Notes under the pieces: model-generated | Told to the model about the DNA's origin: nothing | The model's input: the letters and a program-made list of their open reading frames with translations, nothing else | Databases searched by the model: none | From: Mrakia gelida | Taxonomy: Eukaryota; Basidiomycota; Tremellomycetes; Cystofilobasidiales; Mrakiaceae | NCBI GenBank assembly: GCA_024345305.1 | Contig: BRON01000006.1 | Coordinates: 1,116,001 to 1,180,000 of the forward strand | Direction of reading: 5' to 3' | Length of the DNA stretch: 64,000 nucleotides | Translations under genes and position numbers: made by a program | Shown here: positions 27,300 through 38,400 of the stretch, piece after piece | Layout of the letters: each line of letters starts with the position of its first letter | Numbering within the stretch: position 1 is the stretch's first letter

Positions 27300-28894
27300 A
27301 GTCAAAGAGGAAACCAGGTGTCGAAGGAAACGAACTAACCAGATTGAGGTTCAGCGGAGAAGTGGTCGCAAAACTGAGGTGCCAGTCTAGCGAGAAATCG
27401 AGAAGGATACCCTCAGCTGTTGAAAAAGAGTCGAGGAACGACGAGCTAACTCAACCTGCACCCATCCTCAGCCCTCCGATGTCCCCCTCGATCGGTTCCG
27501 GAATGTCATCCTCATTCCGTTCCCAGCGTAAAGACGCAAATGGCTGTGTGGCTCGGGAAAGCTCCGAGAGCTAGCTCGAGAACGGCTCTCTCTGATCGAA
27601 GCAGAATAGAAAGGTGGCGCGGAGAGGTCGTGCGATAAAGGAGAGTGTTGTAGGAGTAAAGAGAAAGTGCACGAAAAGGAAGAGAACAGATAAAACGGGT
27701 GAGAAGAGGCGATGTGCGAAGAGGATGAAAAGGTGAGTGGTAGATAGTGAGAGGGAAAGGCAAGTGCCGTTGAGGGGAGATAACAAATGAAATAGATGAA
27801 AGGAAGTGAAACGCAAACAGGATGAAAAAAGCTGAGACGTCATCTACTCCTTGACCTCAGCGTCCTCGAGTTCTTAAAAGCAGTTGTTCCCCTCTGGTCA
27901 AGTCATCACAGCTCTGGCGACGGCGAGAGAGTGGCACGAAGTCTGTTGAATAATTTTCAGACCAAGGGCTGTCTGTACGTGCTCACCTTCTCTGCTGGGC
28001 TCGTAAGGCTGACTCCTCGGCCCTGAGTTGTAGCTCTAGTGTCTTCAGGTCTGCAGCGAGGTCTTGAAGGTCAGCCCTCTTTTTGGCAAGCACTTGCTCT
28101 GAACGCTTCGAAGAATCCAAATCGACTTCCATCGAAAAAGAGAGCTCGAGGTGAGTTCGCTTTCCCTTCTATCCCGTACTTTCGAGGCTGTAAACTGAGC
28201 TCTTACTTGGTACGGGTGGACTCTTCCAGTAGAAACCCCTGTAGGTTTCACATCGGTCGAGCGGCGGGGCAGCGATTCTGGCGGTGGAGGATGAACTCCC
28301 TCCCTTCCTCCTGCCTTCCCTCCCAGCTCGACTCCCCTTCCTCTCCCTCTCCTCTCCCAACACCTCAATTGTTCCCATCCTTCGTCTTTCCCACGGCCCG
28401 AACTGTCCCTTTCCCAACCAATTCCTCCTTTATACCCGAAGACTGGTCGTCTTTCCACGTCCTTTCGTTCGCCCCTCCCCTCGAGCTCAACAAGAAGGCT
28501 CTTCCTTCGTCCGGCATTCCCAACTGCCATCAAGTCCAGCCCAACAGCAAGGAGGACCAGGCCAGGCTCGACAGAGGTGTGTTGTATGCTATCCTCCTTG
28601 AATTTTGCAACTCGCGCGTCGAGAAAAGGTAGTTCTCGGCGCTGGTCTCGATTTAGATACAGACTCCAGGGAAGACGTCGAGCTCCAGCTTCTCTCGACG
28701 CTGCCTCACCCTCTCCCTCTTCTTCTCGCTCTCCCTCCACCTCGACTTCGAGCCAGTACCGACACTGATTCCTCCCTCCTGCTCATCTCCTTTGCCCTTG
28801 GCTTTTTATGCCGTAGTAATTATAGATCCACCGACCTTCCTGGCCAACATCCTACCTGATGAGGGATGAGAAGAAGTCAGCTCGACGCGACGTC
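27300..28894. other. stretch without a recognised gene
   Basis: There are short frames on both strands. Plus-strand 28040-28630 has a plausible donor (GTGAGTTCGC, 28151) and acceptor (TCTTCCAG, about 28229) and might be exons of an unknown protein. No family is recognised. Confidence 0.35.
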
Positions 28895-29001
28895 TGTTGG
28901 AAAGTGGCGACTCGCAAAGAGGGGCACTGACACGGGGATCAAATGGGACGCGTTACTAAGCTACTACGTGATACCTCTCTGCGAGTCGCCACCTTCCGAC
29001 A
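28895..29001. repeat. foldback made of two inverted LTR ends (family B relic)
   Basis: The left arm 28895-28922 (TGTTGGAAAGTGGCGACTCG...) and right arm 28974-29001 (...CGAGTCGCCACCTTCCGACA) are inverted copies of the family B LTR start, 25 of 28 bases complementary, with 51 bp between. The right arm is the true beginning of the 3' LTR of the minus-strand relic next door; the left arm is an extra inverted copy. Confidence 0.75.
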
Positions 29002-29572
29002 CTACCACTCGACGAGTTGAGAGTCCATTCCTTCATTTCCGCTTCTACGGATTTCCATCCAAGTCTCCGCTGGTCTTTTGATCCACGCGCCAGGTCTGCT
29101 TCAGGATGTTGAGCGATTTCTTGAACCGTTCGAGTTTTTCGACTCCGAGAGCTTTGGTGAGGTTGTCTGCCTGCATGCCTCCGTGGGCAGTCGAGTTTGA
29201 TGAATCCACTCTGTTAGCCCTCGTCCAATCTGTACGCGACGTCGATGTGCTTGGTCTTTTCCGAATGAGTACCGGTCTTGGTTGTTTCCACGGCGCCTTG
29301 ATTGTCGACGTTTGCTGGGATCGATCCGATGTCGTATCCGAGTTTAGCGAGGATCTTGGCGACTCATCTAAGGCTCCGGCATCCTGCAGAGAGAGCGATG
29401 CGATGCACTCTGCTTCAAGAGAAGAGAGACTGATTGCCTTTTGGCGTCGACTTGCCCAGATGACTGTGGATCCAAATACCTTGACGACGAATCCTGTTGT
29501 TGACCGTCTTGATTCCGTGTCTCCGGCGTAGTCAGAGTCAGTCCATAGTTCTGCGATTAGAGCGTCCGAGTG
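29002..29572 (-). pseudogene. family B relic: RNase H end of pol
   Basis: On the minus strand, SDALIAELWTDSDYAGDTES and the following RNase H residues match family B nearly perfectly. The frame then shifts, passes through a decayed copy of the DNQGAIE region and recovers at ADNLTKALGVEKLERFKKSL before its stop. It starts abruptly at the CACTCGGACGC codons, joined to the palindrome mini-element at 29573. It is a truncated, inactive fragment, clearly older than B1-B3. Confidence 0.85.
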
Positions 29573-29740
29573 TAGTGGGGGCGTAGTTGGCTGAGAAGAG
29601 GAAAAGACAGCCTGTCGTTTTTTATTAATGCTGTGTGTCTTCTCGAGGCCCAAGGGGGAGAAACCTTTTTTGTATCAGATCTACTCACAAGTTCACTAAT
29701 GATCATCCGACTCCTGGACTCTACATGAACAGTGTAAACA
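29573..29740 (-). repeat. palindrome-ended mini-element, copy 2 (right end lost)
   Basis: It matches 23722-23870 and 40758-40909. The palindrome AAAAGACAGCCTGTCGTTT is complete at 29602-29620, but the other end reads GTAAACAGGAGG, lacking the rest of the palindrome. A SQPTTPP coding segment left of it is shared with 40701-40979. Confidence 0.7.
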
Positions 29741-30727
29741 GGAGGAGGACCCGTCCATGATGACGTTCGCTACGTCGAAGGAAACTTTCTCTTCGAGAAA
29801 TCGAACCTGGGAGTCGCGGAGTCGGCTACCGAGGTCGCACCAGCTCGTCGCGTCTTGCACGAGTGGGTCAGCAGCGACGCCTCCTTCCTCCCCTCTGCCG
29901 ACATCCCCCCCTCTCGTTCGAGATCTACTATCATCTTCTCCCACCGGTCAGCCTATCCTCCAGCTCCTCAACGAGTTCCTTGTCCTTCCCAACGGTCGAC
30001 TCAAGAAGGAGTACAGGTCGCTGCTCAAGATGGATCGTTCTTTCTTCCTTCCCCCCTCTTCCCTTTCACTGGACTCTCAGACTGACAAGCTCGCTTCCTT
30101 TTCTTCATTAACTACAACAGAACCATTTCTTCCAACTCGTTCCTCCCTCCTCCTTCCCCTACCTCCTCAAACTCATCCAACGCAAACGCTTCCAACTCAA
30201 CGACGACGTCGACCTGACCGGGAAACTCCCCATCCTTGTCTGCCTGCACGACACCCTCCTCGACTCCCCTTTCTCGGACGCTGTTCTCTCCTCTCAACCT
30301 TCATTTATTCCTATTCTCTTCTCTCGTCTCTCTGCATTGATGAAGTGTCGCTTCGTGGTGGATCAGTTCCACGCTCCCGGCCACTCGACATGCTCGCTAG
30401 CCTCTGCGTTGGCCGAAGCGATGCTTCACCTTCCAGAGCTCAACGGGCTCAACGAGAGTGCTGCCGAGCGTGGAAACTTGGGAGTAGCGAGGATCCGAAA
30501 GACGCTCAGCGACATGAACGAGGAGCATGCGATTCTCTACACAAAGGTTCGTTTCTTTCTTTTCTTCCCTTCTTCCTTCTTCTTCCCTTCCATCTCTCTT
30601 CCTCGCTTCTTCGCTGACACTCTTTTCTTCCCTCCCCTCTGCCTTCTAGGTCTACATCGACCTTCAGAACCGACGCTGGATTCTCAGGAGGGAGGCGAAG
30701 GGCGAGAGGTACCGATCCGTCGTTTGA
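29741..30727 (+). pseudogene. KDZ-transposon-type protein relic, copy 1
   Basis: The plus-strand frame starts GGGPVHDDVRYVEGNFLFEK and LHEWVSSDASFL, then shifts to LLNEFLVLPNGRLKKEYRSL. At the place where copy 2 has its GTGCGT donor (32936) this copy has GATCGT, so the splice site is lost. Later blocks are CRFVVDQFHAPGHSTCS, ASALAEAMLHLPEL, RIRKTLSDMNEEHAILYTK, an intron (30547-30649), then VYIDLQNRRWILRR and a TGA at 30725. The D-FHA-GH-C, (S/N)SAAE and RIRK(S/T)(L/V)S pattern belongs to a large basidiomycete family found with KDZ transposons and their CxC zinc clusters. The middle exon present in copy 2 is absent. Confidence 0.55.
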
Positions 30728-32277
30728 GGTGGTCACGTCGCGTCGGTGGGATATATCTGGTTCCTCCTTTCAGTCTTCTTTCTTTAGAGTCTTAGATTTC
30801 GTTTCATACTTTCCTTCGTGCGTATCTTTAGTGAGGACGAGTTTTTCTATACTTTCGCTCACCGTGAAGGTTCCTGTTCTTCAGCAAGGCAACGTGACCC
30901 AACAGACTGTCTGATATCTTTTGTGGTGCCCAAGCGCGACGAAAAATTAACTGTCAAGTCACAAGTAAGTCAAGGAAGTCTACGCTTCGTCACGGAGGGA
31001 TCTCTCGACTCCTTGCGCAAAAAAGAAGACAGATGACCGACGCGTTGACTTCCTTCTCGCTGTGGTTGACCCTTCTTTCCTTTTCTGGATACACCGACAT
31101 TCTAGCCAGGCTCGGACACCGTGAGAGTGATGCTGTAGTTAGAGAGTCGCTACAATGGTAGAAGTTGAAAGGAGAGACCTGCTCGACCGTGTTGATGTCT
31201 CTTGTCAAAGTAAATCCTTTATTTGTTCTCGTGTGAAGATTTACTAATGATCTGGTTCAAACGAGGATTCTCCAAAAAATCCAACGCAAAGATCGGATCG
31301 ATAATAGTTAGCCAAATAGACTGAGCGAGTTTTAGATCATCCGTTCGAAGGGGAAAACGTTCACCTCACTTTCAGTCTCACAAACTTGCGCGAGATTCCC
31401 CTGCGACGCGCGGAGCAGAGGGAAGAGTATTTCAATGCTTAATCTGCATCGCCTGCACTCTCAAAAATCACTCGGGGTACTTACATGGATTTGAGAGCCA
31501 ACTGAATTCCAAATCTTCACCGTTAAGCTCTACTACTCTTCTCAAATCAGCCACCGTTGCGTCTCGTTTCCTCTCATCCTTCCCTCCGTTTTCCTCCTCC
31601 TCCGTCGCCGATGACCAGAGGTCTAATTAGTCACTTAGTCAGATCGGGAGAACGGTCAGTATGTCTCTGTCTTGATGAATCTGGAATGTAGGGGAGTCGG
31701 CGGACAAGGCTGGATTTCAACCTTCGGTTGAGGCTGGAGTACGGAGGATCAAGCGAGAGGATGGATTCGGCCTCGGCCGCAGAGGAAGCAGTAGATGTTT
31801 GGAAAGAAAAAAAAAGCTGAACTTGCCCATAGTTTTGGATGAAGAGCGGAGGGAAGCGTCTATAGGTATGATGCAAAGCAAGATCAAAACGGAGAAAGGA
31901 GGACCGAACGCAAACTAACGAGAGATGCATACGAACGCGTGAAATGCGATCAAGAGATGCCGAAAGGATGAAGGAGAGCGCAGAGGCTCCGAAAAGGCAT
32001 GATGCAAAAAAAAAAAAAACTGGAAGAGAAGAAAGAGGAAAGAGATGTTGACGTATCAGTTCTCCGAGCGAAATGGTCGCGCACGAAAGAGAGGAGAGCT
32101 CGCGCTCACTGGAGAAGATAGCGAGGTAGGTTCTTGATGATGAGAGTGGCGAAGAGGGGATAAGAAGTGAGCTTACGGCGACCGAAACCGAACGCAGCGA
32201 GAAAGGAGAAGACGTGCAGCTCGTGAGGCGAAGAGCTGAGGAGTTGGAACGAAGGAACGATAGAGAAGGAAAAGGGT
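30728..32277. other. stretch without a recognised gene
   Basis: It has short frames only, with a 14-base A run near 32007-32020 and a shorter one at 31807-31815. No repeat relationship was seen. Confidence 0.35.
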
Positions 32278-33921
32278 GTGAGAAGGGTATTTCTTTCGAT
32301 GAGCTTACCTACCTCGTCTACTTCTTCCCTTTCCAGTCTTCAACTAAAACAACGAAATACTCTGAGCTCACGACTCTTCGACGACTTCCTCGCCCAGGCA
32401 ACCACCTCCTCCACTCCCTTCTCCGCCTATCGCAAAACTCGAACCGACGCGTACCAAAACCACCTCTCCCCTCTCCCCTTTCCCTCCATCGAGACATTCC
32501 GACGAGCGGCTCTCACCTACATCGCCATCTTCGACGTGGATAGCGGCATGAGCTGTCCGGAGTGTAGATCGGAACCTCGCGAGGTCGTGGCGGATGGGTT
32601 CGCTGGAGTTGGGCACGGGAACGCCTATCAGTCGTCGAGAGTGCAGCCTCCAACGCTCAGCCAAGGAGGACCCGTTTGGAGAGACGTTCACTACGTCAAT
32701 GGGACCTTCCTCTTCGAGAGGACGAACCTGGGAGTCGAGGATTCGGCTACCAAAGGTGCGAGTGCTCGACGCGCCCTGCACGACTGGATCGGCAGCGATG
32801 CTTCCTTCCTCATCCCCAACGACATACCTCCTCTCCTTCTCCACGACCGATATTTCTCTTCTAAATCTCCTCGACGAGTTCATCTCACTTCCGAACGAGA
32901 ACCTCAAGAAGGAGTACAGGCTGCTGCTGAAGATGGTGCGTTCTCTGCTTTTCCCTCTTCTTCCTTCGTCTTTGACTCTCAGACTGACGAACTCTTCGCC
33001 TCTCCTCAGTTACCACCACGGATCACCTCTTTCAACTCGTCCCTCCCTCCTCTTTCTTCACTCTTCAGCAACTCATCGCGACAAAACAGTTCGACGCGAA
33101 TGAGATCGACCCCGCCGCTGGACTTCCCATCCTCGTCGGCCTTTCTCAAGCCCTCTTCGGATCTCCTTCTCCGAGCCCCTCCTCTCCACCATCGACGTCA
33201 TCTTCTCCGATCCCAAATCCTCTTCATCAAGCTCTCCCAACACGAGACCCCTCCTCTCCTCCCTCCCAACCCTCTTCCTCCCCACTGGCGAACCACCGGC
33301 GCTCACTTCGGCCACGCTCCCTACCGACTCCATCCCTCTTACCCTCATCTTCAAGAGACATCCAAGGAGCCGGATCAGGTCAAGCTCGATGCCTGTAACT
33401 AGTGGTACTCGACGTACGGGACGAAGGGAGTGACAGCGGGGATGTGTGCGTTGTGGTGGCGTCACTCGATCTGCGTCGGGTTCCACTTCATGAGGACGTT
33501 GGAGGGACGGAATGATGTGCTCGCGGCACTTTACCAGTACTGGAAAGCTGCTCCGACGTGGGTTATCGACGACTACGACTACGCTCTCGCCGTCTACTCG
33601 TTTCTTCGCGAGACCCGGTTCTTCAAGTTTGTGAGTCGCTTCCTTTCTCTCTTCTGCTTCCTCCTGCCTCGTACTTCGTCTTCGAGGTTGGAAACACGCT
33701 ACTGAATCCTCTCCCTTCGCGTCGTCTTCTTCGATTTGGTGCATTGCCGCTTCCTCGTCGATCAGTTCCACGCTCCCGTCCACACGACGCGCTCGCAAGC
33801 CTCTGCGTTGGCTGAAGCTATGATTCACCAGCCAGAGCTTTACGTGCATAACGCGAGTGCCGCTGAGTGTGGAAACTCGGGGGTTTCGAGGACCCGAAAG
33901 ACGCTCAGCTACAAACCCGCT
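32278..33921 (+). pseudogene. KDZ-transposon-type protein relic, copy 2 (more complete)
   Basis: The first block contains a zinc-cluster-like CPECRSEPREVVADG, QGGPVWRDVHYVNGTFLFER and LHDWIGSDASFL. A frame change leads to LLNLLDEFISLPNENLKKEY, then an intron 32936-33009 (GTGCGT...CCTCAG). Next come DHLFQLVPPS, an in-frame stop before WYSTYG, and then MCALWWRHSICVGFHFMRTL, EGRNDVLAALYQYWKAAP and FLRETRFFKF, the middle part missing from copy 1. The last blocks are CRFLVDQFHAPVHTT and SAAECGNSGVSRTRKTLS. It breaks off there against a captured eRF3 fragment. The family pattern is known from proteins linked with KDZ transposons in basidiomycetes; the role is not established. Frame changes and a stop make this copy inactive. 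Confidence 0.58.
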
Positions 33922-34140
33922 ATTTCTGCAGACTAGTGTCGAAGTCGTCGCCATCCTCGACGAGGGCCTCAAGGAGCTCAACGCCGCTCAATTGGGCGAC
34001 AACATTCAGCTTCGTCTCAAGGGAATCAAGGACGACGAGGCCTCTTCCGGATTCGTTCCGTGCAGCGTCGCTAGACCCGTCAAGACGTCTACCCAGTTCC
34101 ACGGTCAGCTCGCAATCCTCGAGTCGAAGATTCGCTCTCT
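33922..34140 (+). pseudogene. captured fragment of translation release factor eRF3 (SUP35-type)
   Basis: A plus-strand frame reads VEVVAILDE, GDNIQLRLKGIKDDEASSGF, then V...ARPVKTSTQFHGQLAILESK. That is the order of the second beta-barrel region of eRF3 (Q-VEV-AI-DE, GDN-RLRLKG-, E-.GFVL, F.AQ.-I.E.K). EF-1-alpha is less likely because of the KGI-DDE segment. Only about 75 codons are present, without the GTPase domain, and the fragment is joined directly to the broken KDZ-type frame. It looks like gene-fragment capture, not a working gene. Confidence 0.68.
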
Positions 34141-34307
34141 TCCGACATCGGCGCTCCTACTCTTTTATCTTCGCTGACTCCTGTGCCAGCCCTCTCCAAC
34201 ATCGCCCAATGTCCCACAATGATATCTGTGAGCTTGAATTCTCAAATCAGCTGCCCGGCTTCTTTATGAAGGAGAAGCTGAGAGGGAAGGTGAGACAGAA
34301 GGAGAGT

Positions 34308-34325
34308 AAACGACAGCGTGTCGTT
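34308..34325. repeat. 19-bp palindrome family, site 6 (degenerate)
   Basis: AAACGACAGCGTGTCGTT followed by CCTCATCC. Confidence 0.7.
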
Positions 34326-34520
34326 CCTCATCCTCGATAGGAAGGCTTGGGTTTGGAAGAAGGAGTGTTTGTATAAACTTCTTCGTTCTCACCAAGTCCT
34401 GGGTCATGCTGACTCGTCCGTTTTCTAGATACTGGGATATTCAGCAGATTCTCACGAGCTCGATCCCGTTCGTGGGAAACTTGGTTCGAAGGAGTGCAGT
34501 GGAAAAATGAAGAGTTTTAT

Positions 34521-34539
34521 AAACGACAGCCTGTCGTTT
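34521..34539. repeat. 19-bp palindrome family, site 7 (perfect)
   Basis: AAACGACAGCCTGTCGTTT: 9 + 1 + 9, fully symmetrical. Confidence 0.85.
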
Positions 34540-34680
34540 CTCATTTTCGCTCAAGTTGAAAGGAAAAGAGAGGTGAGGTCGAAACTGATCTGGACATTTT
34601 TATTACCTTGATCTGGTTAGCAGCACTTCTCCTATCTCAATAAGCAGTGATGCGAGACTTGAGCTCGCCCAACCTCACTT

Positions 34681-35127
34681 ACAGAACTTGTCGCAGAAAC
34701 GGACCACGGCACAGAAACGGGCCATTTTACTTCTACCCCCTCGTTCTCGCTGTAGAATCATTTTTTTGCTCCGATCTTTCGCTCATAATTGAACACATAT
34801 ATGGATGCTAGGAGCAAAAGCTGAGACTCGAGAGACGCGTCGAAGAAGCTACAGCATACGTGAAAGACCTCGTCCGAGCTCATTTTCTCGAATAATAAAG
34901 TGTAAAAATCCTCCTGAGTCCACATTCTGTCTCTTCTTCCAAGTCTTGATACTTTGAGGGATTCTTGTGTATATGATGCATAAAATCGCGCTTATCTCGA
35001 ACGACTAGCAGCAACACAGCGGCCTCCGAAGTCCCTGCAAGATGAGAAGGTGATGAGCTCGACGAGCTTGTCTCGAAACCAAAATCGACGCACCCTCGTC
35101 CTTTTGGAACCGCAATGATTGCTTCCC
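34681..35127 (-). repeat. dispersed repeat R1, copy 2
   Basis: Inverted relative of 10923-11355. Near its left end the segment CAGAAACGG occurs twice, 18 bp apart. B3 is inserted 77 bp beyond its right end. Confidence 0.75.
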
Positions 35128-35204
35128 TAAGTTAACTATGTTCCTCGGTCCTGCTGGATGTGTTCCGTGAATATGAGTCTTTACGCTGCAATGAAGATGA
35201 GGAC

Positions 35205-35431
35205 TGTTGGAAGGTGGCGACTCGCAGAGAGGTCTTACGTGGTAGCTTAGTAACGCGTCTCGTTCAGTCCCCTTGTTAGTAACCATTCTTCGTAAACAGC
35301 TTTGTAAGCTACCTTCAGATCACGTGACCATTTCCATAGTATATAAACCTTTCGAGTAGCTAGCTTTATACAACAAGCTTTGAACCACATCCTGCAGACA
35401 TCCCTAAGCTCAAGTGGACGACCCAACAACA
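35205..35431 (+). repeat. 5' LTR of B3
   Basis: Compared with its own 3' LTR it has three visible changes (GAGAGGTCTT, ACGTGGTAGC and CTTGTTAGT against GAGAGATCTT, ACGTAGTAGC and CTTGGTAGT), so B3 is probably somewhat older than B1. Confidence 0.95.
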
Positions 35432-35480
35432 CGTTATCAGCACCAGTTCGCCACCACTCGCTAAGCAACAATCCTTCGTC

Positions 35481-38400
35481 ATGTCAAGCAACTACTCCAA
35501 GAAGCTGGATCACAAGCTGTTCAAACTCACTGCTCTCGATGGTACCAACTACGAGACGTGGTCAGTAAGGATGGAGATCGCTTTTGGAGAAGCAGGAATC
35601 AAGCCCGTCGTCCTCGGTACGAAAACCAGGCCCAACCTCACCCCGGAAGTCAAGGAAAAGGACACCACCGGACAAGAGGTCGTGAAGCAGCAGAACAACG
35701 TCAAGGACATCGAAGAATGGGACCATATGGACGAGTTCGCGCTCCACAGGATTCAAATGGCGGTCAGCGACCGAGAACTACCTCGGATCCGGAACTGCAA
35801 ACACGCAAAGGAGGCATGGGATCTTCTGCGGAAGACTCACAAGGTGGAAGGAGGAGCGGGAGAGGTCATGGCCATCCGAAGGATGAGGGACCTCAAGATG
35901 GAGGAGGGAGAACCAGTACAGGAGTACATCGACGAATTCCAAAGGATCATCGACGACATGTCAGCTCTCGGCCTCAACATCCCAGACAGGATGAGCTCAA
36001 TGTTCTTCCTCAGTGGGTTACCCGCATCACTCGAACAATTCATTCAACACCAAACGCTCCAGGCACAAGAATCAAAACAAGAACTCAACCCAACCGCCGT
36101 CGCCACATCCCTCCTCATCCACGTAAGGACTCACGAGTCCCTCAAACCGACCGGTACTTCATCGTCGAAGGAAACAGTCCTCCTAGTCGACAAGAGGACC
36201 GCCAAGTGCCATCAGTGCAACAAGGTCGGACACTTCAAGTCGGAGTGCTGGGAGTTGAATGGAGGAAAGCCCACGGGGCAGGGACAAGGTGGAAAGGGAA
36301 GGAAGTTCGGGAAGGGGAAGAAGGAGAACAAGGGGAACTGGAAGGATAGGGAAGAGGCGCACCTCGTAGACTACGGTCTTCAAGCAGGATCCGACATCGC
36401 GACGTCGGCCCAAGCGCTCTTCGCTCAAACCAAGCATGGATACATCGCCGATAGTGGAGCATCAAACCACATCGTCGGGGACCGGGAACGCTTCGTAACA
36501 TACAAGGCGCACAACGGAACGGTCACGACGGCCAACGGATCAATCGTTCAGATCCTCGGCATCGGCTCCATCCACCTCCAGACCACCGTGAAAGGATCAA
36601 GGAAGGCCTTCACCATCTCCGACGTATACCACATCCCAGGGTTCAGCAACCTCATCAGTATCGGTCAACTCGGTAACAAAGGAGTCGAGACCAGGTTCCC
36701 CAGCAAGGGGACAACCCAAACCAACAAGCGATGCCAGTTCCTTCGAGACGGATCGCTGTTCATGGAGGGAAAAGAGGTGTCGAAGAACCTCTACATGCTG
36801 GACGTGAGCGACTTCAAGGGAGTCGGCTCAGGAGGAGAAGACGTAGCACTCGCGGCAACAGGAGTCGACAAGATCGAGGTCCTTCATCGCCGGCTCGGTC
36901 ACGCTTCTATCTCCGCCATGGAGGAGTTGTCTCGTCAGAAGCTCCTACCAACCTTCACCAAAAAGGACATCATCGGATTCAAGGAAAGGATCTGCGTACC
37001 TTGCGTCGAAGGGAAACAACATCGAACTCCATTCCCCACCTCCACAACCAAAACCACTTCACCTCTCGAGCTCGTTCACACGGATCTCGCCGGACCGATG
37101 CCAATCGCCTCGGCTCAAGGAATGCGTTACATGATGACGATCTGGGACGACTTCAGCAACTACCACTGGTCGTTCGCAATGAAGAGGAAGTCGGAAACAC
37201 TGGCAACATTCATCACCTGGAGGAAAAGGGAGGAGAAAAGGACCAATCACGTCGTCAAACGGATCAGGTCAGACAACGGTGGGGAATACACGTCGAAGGA
37301 CTACGAGTTCTACCTCCGGGACGAAGGAATCACCAAGGAAACGACTATCCCACGCACACCGCAACAAAACGGCAAGGCCGAACGAGGAATGCGAACCATC
37401 GAGGAGAAGATCACCTGCGCGCTACGAGACGCGAGGGACCTCGACGGATCCTACTGGGCGGAAGCCATGAACTACGCCACATACACAATCAACCGCATTC
37501 CCTCATCCTCAGTCAACTCTCAAACCCCCTACCAAGCCTACTACAAAAGGAAGCCCGACCTCACTGCAATGCGGACGTTCGGAGCTCTCGCTTACGCGCT
37601 CAACCTTCAAAAGATCAAGCATCAACCCAAGAGCATCAAGTGCATCTTCCTCGGATACGGCGATCTCAACGGGAAGAAGGCCTATCGACTTCAAGTCCAT
37701 GGAGACCCCAAGCGGTCGATCCTTCATTCTCGGGACGTTATCTTCGACGAAACACGTGGAGTCCACCAGACGGTGGAGCTACCAGGAATGGGACAAGCCG
37801 GAATCAAGGAGGACCACAAGGAGGAGGAAGAAGAAGAGAAGGAACTAGAGGAGGACAAAGGAGAGGAACAGCACCTACTCAAGTCCAACCAACAAGACCC
37901 GGTCAGGGAGACCGAGGCAAGGAAACCCAACCCATCACGCGTCAAGCACTCCTACACTTACGAGCCCATCATCGATGAACCGGCTGTCGATTTGAGTGGG
38001 AGCTACGGACGAGGTCAACGGCACAAGAAACCTCTCACAGGAACAGGAGACTCGGCAAGATTTGTCCAGACAGACTACGACATCACCGACTTCATTTCGG
38101 AGGACTTCGCCGGACACGCTCAAGCGACGCAACCCAAACTCGAGGATCTTCCACCACCCTCCGTCCCAAATACATACGGAGAAGCCATGGCGTCGGAGCA
38201 CGCATACTTCTGGAGGGAAGCGATGGACGAAGAGATGGTGTCGATGGAAGGGAACGGAGTCTTTGAACTCACAGAGCTACCCTCAGGATCAAAAACGGTC
38301 AGAGGTCGCTGGGTCTACGCGCTCAAGAAAGGAGCCGACGGGAGGATTACTCGCTTCAAAGCTAGATGGGTCGCCAAGGGATTCAGTCAGCAAGAAGGAG

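Larger units (their letters stand above)
34240..34680 (+). repeat. diverged copy of the 21580-21890 repeat, with two palindromes
   Basis: From 34370 on, the landmarks match 21580-21890 in order. The copy contains palindromes at 34308-34325 and 34521-34539. Its right end (GAGCTCGCCCAACCTCAC) is joined straight to repeat R1, which is not the arrangement of copy 1. Confidence 0.68.

Noticed and set aside
32000..32025. A14 run at 32007-32020 as a poly(A) tail of a LINE-type insertion
   Set aside because: No reverse-transcriptase remnant or target duplication was seen next to it.
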